A stretch of DNA of 64,000 nt from Bagarius yarrelli (Eukaryota > Chordata > Actinopteri > Siluriformes > Sisoridae): the NCBI GenBank assembly GCA_005784505.1, contig VCAZ01000021.1:1606808-1670807 (forward strand). Reading direction: 5' to 3'. How positions within the stretch are numbered: the stretch's first letter is position 1; each line of letters begins with the position of its first letter. The position numbers and the translations under genes are program-made. Positions 49,202 to 61,289 of the stretch are shown here, in pieces. The notes beneath the pieces were generated by a model. It made no database searches, was not told the DNA's origin, and was given only the letters and a program-made list of their open reading frames with translations.

Positions 49202-49825
49202 TCGGCTGCAACTACCCTACAGTGACAGATTAATTCCACATACTACGAATCCTTTCTGAAACCTTTCTACTAAACTGTGTTTCCTGTCTCCACAGACCCT
49301 GGTCTGACCTTTTTCCAGACAACAGCACGGCTTACACAGTAAGAGAGATCTTACACTCTCTGTGCCATTGTCGCATGAAATACCTGGTCGATTGGGAGGG
49401 CTGTGGACCAGAGAAGATGTCATAGGTTCCCTGGATGGACATCCTGGACCCCCTCAGAGTTTCAACCAACCAGTACACACAATCACCAAAATACTAACCA
49501 GCCACATCTCCACATTATCACTCAGTCATTATCTTTCACTCTATAAAAGCCATCTTTGTTTACGTAGTCACTGTCTGGTCTTGTCTATGTTGTACGCACA
49601 CACTTTTGCTCTGTTCCGCTACATTAGCTCAGCTTCCAGGTTCCTACCATTTTCCAGCGTTCTCACAGCTTCTACCTGCTACCCCAATTCTCTAGGTCCA
49701 ACGCGTCTGCTTCAGGTCTTTCTCCTTATGGCAGTTCTGCAATCCCCACCCATCTCTTATTTTCTTCTCCACTCCATTAGCACTATCCGCTGCTCACTCC
49801 AGCTTCAATAAACATGTCTCAACAG

Positions 49826-50930
49826 GGTCTTAATCTTCATTTGGCTATGGTGCTACTCAAAATTAACTTAAGATAAACACAATGTATGTATTTCTATCCA
49901 CCACAGGGCAAAAATCTTTAGTACTGAATTTTACTTTGACAGCTTTGATTAATGGCTTAAAAAATGTATTATTTTTAAATATTGCAGCATTTATCTAGCC
50001 TACAAGGGGCAATGTAGTAAGTTTTTTTAATGTAAATCACAGACGTTTTCTTTTAATGTTTTGCCACAGAAATAAGGGCTAAAATGAATGAACTTTTCTA
50101 GCCTTTTAAGTGATGATACAACTGTCAGGATTTGTATTATTGGTTGCATTTTATTTGATGTGTATGATTTGTATTAGCTCCCATCACTAATTGCAGATGA
50201 GGAGGAAGTGCACTTAGCTCACTATGAAAGAATTTCCTGTGAGGGAAGACACAGCAGCACAACAGTGTCAGCTGGCCTGTCTAGCTATCAAAACATCCTC
50301 CTGCTTTTAACTTAGTTGCTCACACAATGCATTGACTGACGCAGGCTCCTGGTACACTTTGTCCGCACCTGTTACCTCTACAGAGCTAGAGCCGAGCTGT
50401 TTTTGTGGGCATGATTCCACATGCTTCAGTCCACAGGAAGAGGAAGTCTTTGCCTACGTAGATATTGCTTTACCTCACTGCACTTTCACCCTCTGACATT
50501 GGACTGACAATTCAACAGGACTGAGGTTATTCAACAGTAAATGAACAGGTCGTCCCTGGAAGCTTAATGGTACATCAGCCCAGATGTGGTTGCAGTCAAT
50601 GGTCAGCTGATTTTATTTCCTGTATTAACAAGTTTACTGGGGTCAACTCAAGTGTATCCAGAGTTAATTTGAACAGCCTGCCAGTGTGTATGTATAGTCT
50701 GAGCTGTAGATGATCCTATATGTAGCGTTTATTGTAATAAGCACAGATTCTAGGTCTGTATCCATGCATGGAACATGAACCTGTGTGAGTGAGCAGTGTG
50801 ACCCGGATGCACCTGGATAATGCGCAGTTGAACAGACACAAGCTCTGCACAATGACATCTGTTTCCTATAACAGTGTTTTTTTGCATGGTTAGCTTCCTT
50901 TGTCAACTTTTAGAGGGATCATCTTATCAT
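49826..50930. other. Intergenic
   Basis: No gene. A GC-balanced part at about 50190-50560 could be regulatory or an old repeat; nothing was recognised. Confidence 0.3.
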
Positions 50931-50931
50931 C

Positions 50932-51022
50932 TCTCCTCTTTTCTCATCTTCTCTTCTCTTCTCTTCTCTTCTCTTCTCTTCTCTTCTCTTCTCTTCTCTT
51001 CTCTTCTCTTCTCCTCTTCTTC
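50932..51022. repeat. (TTCTC)n pentanucleotide repeat
   Basis: At least 13 near-perfect tandem ttctc units in a pure pyrimidine tract (the other strand is GAGAA). Confidence 0.95.
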
Positions 51023-51834
51023 ATGCTGCTAATTCGATAATCTTGATCGTTTTAATTGAAAGTCATAGGAAGGCGCTCTTGTGGTTTCATTATTAATTTA
51101 AACACTCGGGGTAACTTAAAGTGCAATTTTCACCCACATGTGAAACAGGAAAATCAATGGCAACAACAGCACTAAGCATCAAGGTTAATTACAGATGCTG
51201 GAGCCGCGGGTGCACCCCATGTTTCTCTCTCTCTCTTACACACACACATACTTTTTACAGCTGTTCCTCTTTCCAGGTCCCTGCTAAGATTTTTATGCCA
51301 TCTCCCTTTAATAAAAAGCAATAGGTAAGTGTATGAGCACTCTAGATGCAAGTGCTGCAAATGAAAGGTTATAGTCAAGTGTGCACTGGTTTTCATTTGC
51401 ATCAATCCCCTCCACTCTGTATCAGACAGTAATTGAAAAGCATTGGCTTTAATGTTCTGTTAATGTAATCTGCCCACTAGAATCAGGTTAAAAACATGAC
51501 CTTTTTCACATACGGTGTGTAGCCAAAGATCATGGAAATTTAGGGCTTATGTAATATATAAATTATATAAAAATATAAGCATAACCATGAACTGCATAGC
51601 ATAGCATTTTTGATGAAAATTGGAAGAACTATGTGATTTTTTATATTATAATATTTTATATTATCATATCATATGTGCAATTTTATTCAGTCTGGTAGAA
51701 TAGTTACAGTTAAAAAAATACCTAAAGACAATTGTTTCTGTTTTACCATCAGGAATATCTTCCCTGCACGAAAAATTCAGGCGGAACACAGGCAGGATGT
51801 CAACAACATGGTGTTGCGGAAAACACGGATATAG

Positions 51835-51839
<5 letters not shown>

Positions 51840-51897
<58 letters not shown>
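51840..51897. repeat. (CA)n microsatellite, about 29 units
   Basis: A pure dinucleotide run; the flanking frames are artefacts. Confidence 0.95.
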
Positions 51898-51899
<2 letters not shown>

Positions 51900-52739
51900 C
51901 TCTGCACAATAATAGTATGAAAAATAAAAGAATAATCAATGTATAAAAATATAAGACAAGTTTAATAACCTTTAAGCTAATGTAACTTTCCAATGCATTT
52001 GATGATTATACGGCTATAATTCTTCACACCACCAGCCCTGCTCTTACAATACAGTCCTTCCTATAATGGTAATGATAGTTATATCAAATCTCATATAGAA
52101 ACTAAGAGGTCCACATACTGGTTCATGTTAACATGGTCTCTTTAGAGGCATGTGGTAATGCCGAGGGTGTGTGTGTTTACACAATGCCCATGTTGGACCA
52201 CTCTCCTTCTAATTACTGCTGTATTTTTGCCCAGTAATGCCCACACTCTCAGCCAATTAGTGTGCTTTACGTGCTAATAAAATTATGGAAATGGAAGACC
52301 CTTATTTAAGCAGGTCTGCATTACCATATTTTGAAATGTTTGACTTAATTATTACCAGGGACAAGAGAGGGAGTGAGAGAGAGAGAGAAAAGACTTTTAA
52401 AACAGGCTCATAAAGTTGATATTAAGAGGCCAGAGATGGACCTAATGATGTGTTTGGAAATTAAGGCGATCAAACATTTAATGCAAGCTCCTCCTGTAGG
52501 CAAAAAGCCTCTAAATGAGTCAATTAGACAGGCATTATTCTCAGTGCCAGGCCACAAGTGGAGTCTGATATGCATAAAGTGTTTATCAAGACAGACAGCT
52601 ACTTAAAAAAGGGGGCTGCATGTTAAATTACAAAGCTTGTTAAATAGCCTTACAAAGATGAACCAATGTGGTCTGTGTGCTCAAAAAAAGGTTTTTCTTT
52701 TTCTTGATTTTTGGGGTGGGGTGGGGGTGGAATTGTGCT

Positions 52740-53240
52740 CAATCATGAAGTAATTCACTACGATCTGCATAATGGTGTATCATCAATTAGAATAACCCGA
52801 TTAACATGCAAAATTCGTAAATTTGCCTAAAATAAATGCAGCCGCATATATTAGGAAGGCGAGGCAAAATGAGAAGAATTACAGGCAGATGAAGGACACA
52901 CCAAATTGCAACGACGCCTCTCACTTTAGCCATGTGCACTGCTCTTCTATCACTGGGAATTAGTTATAGGATTTACATTTGGTGTTACAAGGTGTAGCCT
53001 GCAGAGACGGACATGCTGATAGCCTGCAGTACTCCCACTTTAATTGAACTGGAGGTTGTTGGGAGGGAGATCAACACTGAGATGAAGTCATCAAGTGCTG
53101 CATTTGCATTCATTAACACAGTGGCTCTTCTGGACTCTGACGTCTCTATTTCTGCTGCCTGTCCACGCTGTAGCAGCACACCTTTAACGCCCCTCCCTTT
53201 CCCTCCTCTTCATTTCTCACCTGCCCTGTCTGAGCACAAG
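52740..53240. promoter_or_regulatory. Candidate conserved noncoding block
   Basis: Unique DNA with caattagaataacccgatta, gcatttgcattcattaac and ctttaattgaactgg. Opposed short frames overlap here without domain features. Confidence 0.3.
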
Positions 53241-54540
53241 ACTCTGAAGACAGAGGAAATGGAGCAGCTGTAGTGTGTACTTTGGGAAATAGCACACAGA
53301 AAATTATTATGGATTAAATAATTTGCATTTATTATCTGTACACAGCCAATAAAAGAGCACAAAACAGACCAGCGGTAGGACAAACAATGGTACACAGTGT
53401 CGGCGAAAACTGAAACTAGGGATTGGTTGTTTGAGTACAATGGTGATCACTGTGATCAGTGATTTTGCATTGGGAACCGATGTGATTAGTTATCGGTTAT
53501 TGGGAACAGCTGTGATAAGTAGCAGATTGATCAATCTGCTATGATTGTAGTCAGTAATTTGTTACTGGAAAAATAACGATCAATGATTGGTTAGTGGTAC
53601 AGTGGCGTTTACCTATTGTGGACAATGGTGACCTTAAAACATAAAAACGCCTGCAGAAAAAAGAAATTTAGGTTTTTCAGTTTTTCAATTAAAGGACGAT
53701 ATCAAAAGAAGACAAAACCACTTTTAGCTGCTGTAGTATATAATACTGACTTTATATTGATAAATATAACTAGAAACAGTTACAAAGCACATGTTCATTA
53801 CCTTTTGAAAAAACTGTACATACTGTGTTGATTAATACACAGTAGTATAAGAGGAATCAAACCCTTTTTTTTGCTATTGGAAATGAATTTGGGTCATACA
53901 CTGGGTCATATCACACCACCTTGTCCTTCCTCTGCCAGTATAGGCAGTGTTTTATTCCTAACCAACACAAGAAACCTATCTTTATTTGGTGGTAGTTTGA
54001 GGTAAAGTAAGACAAAATAAGAATTAATAGCACAACCCCCAAAACCCTATATGGGCATGGGGAGAGCCAGGGACCTCAGATCTGCTACTACTGTGATTTA
54101 ATAATTCATGATAAGGTGTTATGATATGACCTAATATAAAGATAAATTTTCAGTGTGTTTTAAAACATGGTAGTGCCCAAATGGTGAACCAGTTTTAGTC
54201 ATGATCCTGGAGATATTGTTGTACTTCTTGATCTAACAACCATAATTAAACCAAACTGTTCATTGATGCCAATAAAGGTGTAGAGCATGAAAATCATTTA
54301 AATGGTCTAGGCAGGGGATCTTTAGACAAGGACTGATCTACAGAATTGTCTTGTGACTAGGGCATGCTATTGGACATATATATTTGAAATGATGATAAAA
54401 TTGTTTACCTAAATCACAATTTCTCTACCTGTGCTATATAAAGATCGCAATTCTAATAAAAAAAGGCTAGTAAGTATGTACCACAATGAACATAAAATAT
54501 GTTAATATTTTACTCATGCACCTTGCTTAGACTACATCAT
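53241..54540. other. Intergenic
   Basis: It includes a loosely repetitive stretch (about 53400-53610) in which gtgatcagtgatt/ggtta/gggaac words recur at short intervals. No gene was found. Confidence 0.35.
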
Positions 54541-54549
54541 GGCAGCGTG

Positions 54550-54970
54550 GATATTTTCAGTAGCTCACATCCATATGGTGGAATAGGTCTAGCAGGGGGC
54601 TGCTTGCCCATAGCTCTTCATCAAACCAGGCCCGTCACTGCTTCCACAGACAATTACAGCTCTCTGATTGCTATCAGACAGGGAGGGGATTTTTACAAAT
54701 TAGGGGATAAATAGAATTTTCCACATGCCTAATGGCAGAGGCCGGGGAGTGGTAATGAAAAACTATACATCACAATCAGGCAGACAATCCTATTCATGGC
54801 GATGCATTATGCTCACTCTTCATAATAACGGCACGGTGACAGTGAGCATGCAACATACGGGACGGGAAGGATGAGGCTAGGCCAGGACACTCCAGTCCCA
54901 TGATCTCCTGTTTCCTCATGGAGATCCCACCTCATTTCCATTACGTGAATTCTGGTGATATTTCAGCATA
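54550..54970. promoter_or_regulatory. Candidate conserved noncoding block
   Basis: Unique GC-balanced DNA (ttacaaattaggggataaat, cctaatggcagaggccgggg, cattacgtgaattctgg) surrounded by AT-rich text. Confidence 0.3.
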
Positions 54971-56294
54971 ATCCAAGGATGATATATCATTTTGTGGCAT
55001 GTGGTATAATACTTTATAGAAAGAAAAAAAAAATCTAACTATGGTTTGGATGTTCAGGCTCCACAGCACTGAAGTTTTTTTTTATTGATCATGTGCTATG
55101 CGATGCTATTCGCATACCCTCCTGAAGCATTAAGAGCATTTCACGCTGCACAAGTCAAATAACATATTCATGGATATAACACAATGCCGATCATTCAATT
55201 TGAAATTCAGAACGCTTAACAGTTGCATTTATTGTGCTTAAGGATTGCCAGATTGATCAGACAAAAATTAATGCAAACAAATAAACAAAACAGACCTCCG
55301 TGTCATTAGATGAAGAAACTTGAGCTGGATGAACACATATAGCAAATAGCGTCTGAAAATCCACAGAAACGCACACACATACACTTTCATTTACCTCCCC
55401 AATCATGCTTGGAAGAAGCAATTTTCTAGTGATTTAAACCCACGGCAGGTTCGGACATTCCTCATCTCAACACTAGTCACAGCTGGCTCAAAACCAACAC
55501 ACTGCCCCGATCCTGCAATTACAGAACTGAATCCCACAATGTAAACAAACCTCAGCTAGACTCAGAAGCAAGCAGCCAGTGAAACTAACAGAATATCAAG
55601 TGCACTTCCCCTGTCGAATACTGTATACACTCCAAATAAATAAACAACACATTCAGATTTATATTTACTCCCACATTAAAACCAGGACATGCATATACTA
55701 ATCATTTTATTATATGCTGGTATGAGAAGCAATACGAATGCCTTCTCACAACTTGATGATTCTTACTATATTCATGTGAGTTTTCTCTGGATTTTACTCT
55801 TTCCACCAGTTTCTTCTCACCACCCAAAAAAGCCTCTTGCTGACTTGTGGACAAAAGTGCTTCTTATAAAAACAAAGGTGTTAATTTTTGTGTGTTAGGA
55901 AAGACCCTGGGGTCCCTGTTGCCCTGACCATTATAGCATGGTTACCTGAACAGGATGTAATGGTTGCAAGTACAGTGTATGAAAAAAAAGTTATATTTTA
56001 GTAATAAAAATGCTAAAGTTTCTAAATAACTTATACGTTATCATTGTGCACTATTTATTTCTTTATTTGAAACATAAAGTATATCAGATTTATCAAAAAA
56101 ACCCTACAGGTTGCAAAGTATTGTTAGATAAATAATGTTTTAGGCGTCTAATCACTGATACAGAAAGTGAATACCATGATATGGAAAGGTCTAAATTCAG
56201 TGATTAGTCAGTGCAGTTTTTTTCTGATAACATTTGCTGTTAATCTTCAAATAAATAAATAAATTTTGACAGAATATTTATTTATTCATGTCAA
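54971..56294. other. Gene desert
   Basis: No gene or repeat family identified. Confidence 0.3.
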
Positions 56295-56385
56295 CTTTAA
56301 TCCTTATCCAGAGCAACTTCCATTTACCTCATTTATACATCTGAGCAATTGGGGGTTTGGCCCTGCCTAGGGGCCAACTAATGAG
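56295..56385 (-). repeat. tRNA-SINE body fragment, antisense
   Basis: ccttatccagagcaacttcc, catctgagcaattgggggtt and gccctgcctaggggccaac match the body of the SINE at 49011 in the same orientation; the tRNA-like head is lost. Confidence 0.5.
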
Positions 56386-57429
56386 TCCTCGATTATTTTT
56401 CTATATACACTACATTTCTAAGTCAACCTTTTGTTGTGTTTGGATTTGAGTATTTTTTCCTGATTCTGTGTGTGTAAAAACACAGAAACATTATCCATTT
56501 TTTATGAGTGAAACTGGAGAAAGCTGTAAAAATTAGAAAAACAGGAAAAAATCTCAGGCTTTCCTCTCATAAACATTGTGTTAAAAAGCTATAAATATTG
56601 TAACTTTTTATTCAGTCTTAATTAGGAATAAATTTACTATATTAAACAGGAAGATGAGCTCCGCTTTACAGAGCGATGTTTTAGTGTTTGCTCTGTTGCT
56701 CTGCCTTGGTCAGTGAATAACACACTGCATTTTTTGTGTGTAAGTGAACAAAAGGGGGGTTTATGTCTAAAACACCTTTTGGGTTCCAAAAATATGCAAG
56801 TATATAAGCATGATCACAGTATTTACTTTAAGTATAAAATATCACACACTATTATTAAACACTATATAAACACTATATTATACAGAAGCTTCCTGACTAC
56901 AGAAAAGCTTTTATTGTGAAATGTTTTTGGAATTAAACTCCACGTTTGACATATTTTGTTTGATAAATCCTTACATTTGCAACACTAAACAAAAATACAA
57001 TGTTAAAATCTAGTAACTATTAATAAATATACTGTATGTTCTGTAAATCCCTTTAGCCAGCAGACAATTTTCAATTAATTTATTTAGAAATGTAATGTTT
57101 TAGATTTATTTATAAATTCTCTGTCTGAACACACTCTTGTCATAAATGTTTGCTTTAGTAACAGTGATAGAAAAGGAGTAAACAAGGCCCTGATTTTTAA
57201 ACCACGGTTTTATTTTTTTGAATCATGTTTGTGTGATTTGTCAACTCTCTCCCTTTTATGCAGTGTTTATTCGCTAACAAGAATTTGTAATGAGGCCATT
57301 TGTAAAACTGGCTCTCTAATTGAATGACACACTTAGAGAGCTGAGAGCAGTGGGTGTATAGTGGGAATTGTGGTGTCCAATCTGTGATTAAAGAAATAAC
57401 CTGCTGGAATAAAGATGTCAGCACTGTAT

Positions 57430-57431
<2 letters not shown>

Positions 57432-57478
<47 letters not shown>

Positions 57479-57525
57479 TGTGTGTGTGTTTGTGTGTGTG
57501 TGTTTGTGTGTGTTTGTGTGTGTTG
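57432..57525. repeat. Long impure (GT)n microsatellite
   Basis: About 94 bp of GT units with occasional A and T interruptions. It creates spurious Val/Cys and Thr/His frames on both strands. Confidence 0.95.
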
Positions 57526-58196
57526 AGTAAGGGGGGCACTTTCATTAACAGTGCTGTGGACTGCATGGTTAAACACCACATCTCTATAATCACTCTGACT
57601 ATAGATAAAAACACAGTGGTGTGCAGCATCTTCCCTTGGGGCACATGAGAGAACTTCTTGCACCAACACGGTTTCCTCCTCAATGAGTCCCTGTACACTC
57701 CTAACACACAAACACACACAGTATTTTGCTGCTTTTGCCCTTTCTTGTGTGTGCGTATGTGTGTGTATCACAGGTTCATTAGTTTTGCTGTCCCCTGATT
57801 AACAACTGCAGTGACATTTGGTGGCTTGTAAGGTACAAGTCCATAAAAACAAGCAAACTAAAATGTGTGTGTGTGTGAGAAAGGAGGGTTTTTCTCGAAC
57901 GCCCTCCAGCCTATGGGTTTTTCCACCTTTCATTCTGTCTCATTAAATATGTATATCTCATCTTCTTGTGCATCTCGGCTTGATTTGCATGTAGTAAATT
58001 CTTGCCACACGATGACAGGCCTGAGGAATGTGTGTGAGGGATCTGCCTGCCTGCTAATGTGCACAAAACAGGACAACATGTTAAGAAGGAAAGCTACAGA
58101 TAAACACTGGAACTCTAACCGATTGTGTTCAGTGAAATTGTAATTAGATCAAAGTCACAGACCTGACCTTCAGTCTCAACTGTCCAGCCACTATAG

Positions 58197-58345
58197 CCAT
58201 ACACTATAGGGACAAACACATAGAGGCACCTGACCAACACATGACGGCCATTTTTAACATACTATGTCAGATTTAGTCTCATTCCTATAATAACCTCCAG
58301 ACCTCTAAAAAAACCCTCATAGACTGTGGGAATTTTTCATTCAGC
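58197..58345 (+). mobile_element. Tc1-like element fragment, left end
   Basis: It begins catacactatagggacaaac and reads gaggcacctgaccaacacat, attcctataataacctccag, the standard left end of the same Tc1-like family as 15021-15387. The copy is cut off at about 58345. Confidence 0.55.
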
Positions 58346-58589
58346 TACAAAATGACAAGTAAAATCAAGTGGTAATGTTTAATAAAATTATGTTTGTGTA
58401 AAAAATTTGGGATCATATTGTTGTTATGATTTCCCGTCCCACCCACTCCCACTGACAGTTTTCTGCCAATCACATGATTGATAGTGATTTTGTTTTTCGT
58501 GACCTGTGAGATTTCTCTAGTCACTTTCTGTGTTCTGGCGCAAAGACACATATTTTCACAGCCGTTGTCCTGTCCTGCAGTTGATTTTT

Positions 58590-58966
58590 GACTTGCCTCA
58601 TCATTTGTTCATATTTGGCTTTGCTTGATGTACTTACAGTAGCAACTAAAGAGTGCGGTCTTGATCGGACCATCGCTAAACAAGTTCAGAACTAGTTGAG
58701 TGTTAGTCAAAGAACAGTGCAAATAACTGCTTTAAAGGATGATGTTAAATTGGTGGCTAGGATACTCAGGCTGGGTTGGATGTAGTAAAGAGTGCACATA
58801 ACCCTGTAATTGAGCGTCTATAGCCTTTGATGCTTCATGGCAAAGAAGCACAAAGTGCCTGTCAGCCAGCTCCACTTGTCTGCCTTTGTTCACCAGACCC
58901 GAAGATCAATCACTTTGTATCAAGTTTAAAGGAAGAGTAAAAGGAGGTGAGTGCTAAGATGTGCGT
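58590..58966. other. Intergenic, possibly regulatory
   Basis: GC-balanced unique DNA (ttgatcggaccatcgctaaac, ctttgatgcttcatggcaaa). No exon features. Confidence 0.25.

Positions 58967-59008
<42 letters not shown>
58967..59008. repeat. (CA)n microsatellite
   Basis: A pure CA run of about 20 units. Confidence 0.95.
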
Positions 59009-59010
<2 letters not shown>

Positions 59011-59611
59011 ACTCAGTCACACATACACATACACCAAGGTGACAAGCAGCTGGGGCGAAGCTCCGATCGATGGCAGACAAGGGAATCAGCAACAAGGAGA
59101 GGTAAAAAAAACAATCACATATCAGATTGAAACTGACTTCTCCTTGTATCTTTAGGGCCCGGCTACAATAGATTGGACAGGAAATCCAATGGCAAGCAGA
59201 GGATGAAAAAGGGAAAAAATGGAAGGAGGGGAAAAAAACCCTGATTGCTAATACGCTTCAGCCATAGCCATTTTAATCTGTGACAGTGCAGGGATCTGGT
59301 GAAAACCATTATCACGTACTCAGTGTCTACGATAAGAGCCCTCTAATCTGTTTGCTGGAGGTATTGAACAAATGCATTTGAGGAGACAAGAGGCAGAGAG
59401 GTGAGGGTGGGAGGGTGTGTGTGTTTGTAGTGGTCTGATGAGAATTAAAAGAAGAGTGTTTTGACAATTTTCTTGGAAGGAAGTGTTAGAAGGGGATAGG
59501 AAACATAGAAAAAAAGAAATTCTTATAAAGAATGAATATTTCAAACCCTTCTGCAAAATTAGTGGTATACAATTTTGTTAAAAAAAAATAAGTGCACTGG
59601 TCTGGTGCACT

Positions 59612-59905
59612 AGAGCAGATTAGAGAAAAATAGAGAGCTCAAGAGAACACAAGAGAAGAGAATACAAGACAGGAAAAAAAGAACAAAACATAGACAAGAA
59701 CAGAATAGATAAGATGAGTAGAGAGGAGAAGAGAAGAGAACACAGGAAAAATGAGAAGAGAAGAGACGAGAAAAAAACACAAGAGAAGAGAAGTCAAGAG
59801 AAGAGATGGAAAGAGAAGAGACGAGAAGAGAACACAAGAGAAGAGAAGAGAAGTGAGGAGAAGAGAAGAGAACACAAGAGAGCACACAAGAACACAAAAG
59901 AAGAC
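59612..59905. repeat. Purine-rich minisatellite, block 1 (GAAGAGAACACAAGA-like units)
   Basis: Almost unbroken A/G text with periodic CAC, built from variants of agaagagaacacaagag about 10-20 bp long. The complementary strand encodes long Leu/Ser/Cys/Phe-rich frames that are composition artefacts. Confidence 0.9.
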
Positions 59906-60049
59906 ACTCCACTCCGGACCTGTCAGACCCTTCCCTGTGACCCGCTGCAGTTGATGATCACATCACAAGGGTGACCGAGGACGTTCCACTCTGCCATAAA
60001 GACGTTCCAGCTGTTTTTCGAGGACTTATGATTTAAGTTGCTTACACAC

Positions 60050-60298
60050 ACAGTGTAACTACATAATTCCTGCTACCTGTTGTTTACCCAAATGAGGATG
60101 ACTCTGTTGAGTCTGGTTCCTCTCAAAGTTTCTTCCTATTCTGTCTCAGGGAGTTTTTCCTTGCCACCGTCGCACCTGACTTCCTCATCAGGGACAAACT
60201 GATTTCTGATTCATTTTCATCGCATAATTTCTTTGATTGTGTAAAGCTGCTTTGTGACAATGACCTTTGTAAAAAGCGCTATGCAAATAAAATTTAAT
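60050..60298 (+). repeat. SINE/L2-3'-end-like element between the purine blocks
   Basis: cctctcaaagtttcttcc, cagggagtttttccttgcca, gtaaagctgctttgtgacaa and aagcgctatgcaaataaaat form the widespread teleost repeat that ends in ...AATAAAATTGAATTGAA. Its tail (aaatttaattgaattagatt) abuts the start of purine block 2 at 60299. Confidence 0.7.
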
Positions 60299-60925
60299 TG
60301 AATTAGATTGAAGAAGAGAACACAAGGCAAGAGAAAAGAACAGAACATAAGAGACAAGAACAGAAGTGATAAGATGAAAAAAAATGACAAGAAGAGAACA
60401 CAAGAGAAGACAAAATAAGAGAGGAGATAAGAAGAGAACAGAAGAGAAGACAAGAAAACAAAAGACAAGAGAAGTGAACAGAACATAAGAGACAAGAACA
60501 GAAGAGATAAGATAAGAAGAGACAAGAAGAGTACACAAGAGAAGAGATGAGAAGAGACGAGATGAGAAGAGAACACAACAGAAGAGATGAAAAGAGCAGA
60601 GCAGAGAAGAGACGAGAAGAGAACACAAGAAAAGAGATGAGAAGGAAACACAGAGATGAGAGGACCAGAGCATCTGCTCTAAATAGTAGAGAAGACAAAA
60701 GAAAAAAAGAGAGGAGATAAAAAGAGAAAAGCGGAGTGGAGTAGAGTAAAGAAGAAAAGATAAGAGAAAAGAACGCAAGAGAAGAGAACACAAGAGAAGA
60801 GAACACAGTAGAAGAGAACACAAGAGAAGAGAACACAGGAGAACACAAAAGTAGGGAAAAGAACAGAACAGAAGAGATAACAACAGAAGAGAACAGAATA
60901 GAAGATAACACAATATAAGACATAG
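60299..60925. repeat. Purine-rich minisatellite, block 2
   Basis: About 625 bp of the same agaagagaacacaagag-type units as block 1, with insertions such as acagaacataagagacaaga that recur at about 60330 and 60478. The opposite strand is open for over 200 codons because TAA/TAG/TGA are rare in this composition, not because of a gene. Confidence 0.9.
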
Positions 60926-60944
60926 TCATTGTGGGTCTAAATTA

Positions 60945-61100
60945 GTTTTTTATTGTAGTAATGATGTCTCTGAATGTCTAGTCTGTGTACATTCATGTGT
61001 TCAAGGGGCCTGACTTTGGATGGCAATTTGCAGTAAGCATGAGATTTACACTTTCAGTGATATCAGGCTACAGTTAGCATTTTACAGCAACTTTAAGCCA
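60945..61100 (+). repeat. Interspersed repeat family X, copy C
   Basis: tattgtagtaatgatgtctc, tgtctagtctgtgtacattcatg and atcaggctacagttag align in order with 4212-4322 of copy A. It starts directly after the purine array. Confidence 0.6.
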
Positions 61101-61289
61101 AATTCCCATTATATGAATTAATTACAAGCTTTTTTTAAGCTACAATTTCACTAGCAGATTATTTGTTTTTTCTAGAAGAAAATTTCTTGATGTATATGTA
61201 TACTAAATGTGTCTGTTTTTAATGTTTAAAGTAAGCAAAGTCAGCAAATAATCTAACCACAGTTCCCAGAGGGAACAAGCAGCAAAGCA

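Larger units (their letters stand above)
45676..49825 (+). mobile_element. Ty3/gypsy chromovirus relic with nested insertions
   Basis: Pieces appear in the order of a chromodomain Ty3/gypsy element. An ATG at 45736 opens a frame (MNPVDYVLWGMLQPP...) that may be gag. About 46225-46355 resembles the segment just before reverse transcriptase (SDVFFSKPAAWLP). About 46510-46660 is the RT connection (ELQRFFRFANSY). RNase H resumes at about 47940 (LEKWRHWLEG). The integrase core lies at 48255-48500 (FVTDLSPSNGHTCILVVV, then DIVSDQGPH), the integrase C-terminus near 48906 (MWLSTQDICLHLPGKK), and the chromodomain at about 49378 (YLVDWEGCGPEKM). The RT catalytic core is absent. A 3' LTR-like end (about 49500-49825) has TATAAAAG and AATAAA. 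A LINE and a SINE are inserted in it on the minus strand. Confidence 0.75.

Noticed and set aside
57415..57771. Frames of 77-117 codons over the GT/CA run
   Set aside because: Val/Cys and Thr/His repeats from a microsatellite; the same applies to frames at 30746-31118, 51664-51993 and 41004-41256.
59610..59912. Open frames on both strands over purine block 1 (Leu/Ser-rich and Arg/Glu/Lys-rich)
   Set aside because: Low-complexity repeat translation; no start context or family.
60188..60929. Overlapping minus-strand open frames of up to 241 codons (Leu/Ser/Cys/Phe-rich)
   Set aside because: They are the complement of a purine-rich minisatellite. The apparent membrane protein is a composition artefact, and several frames are open at once.
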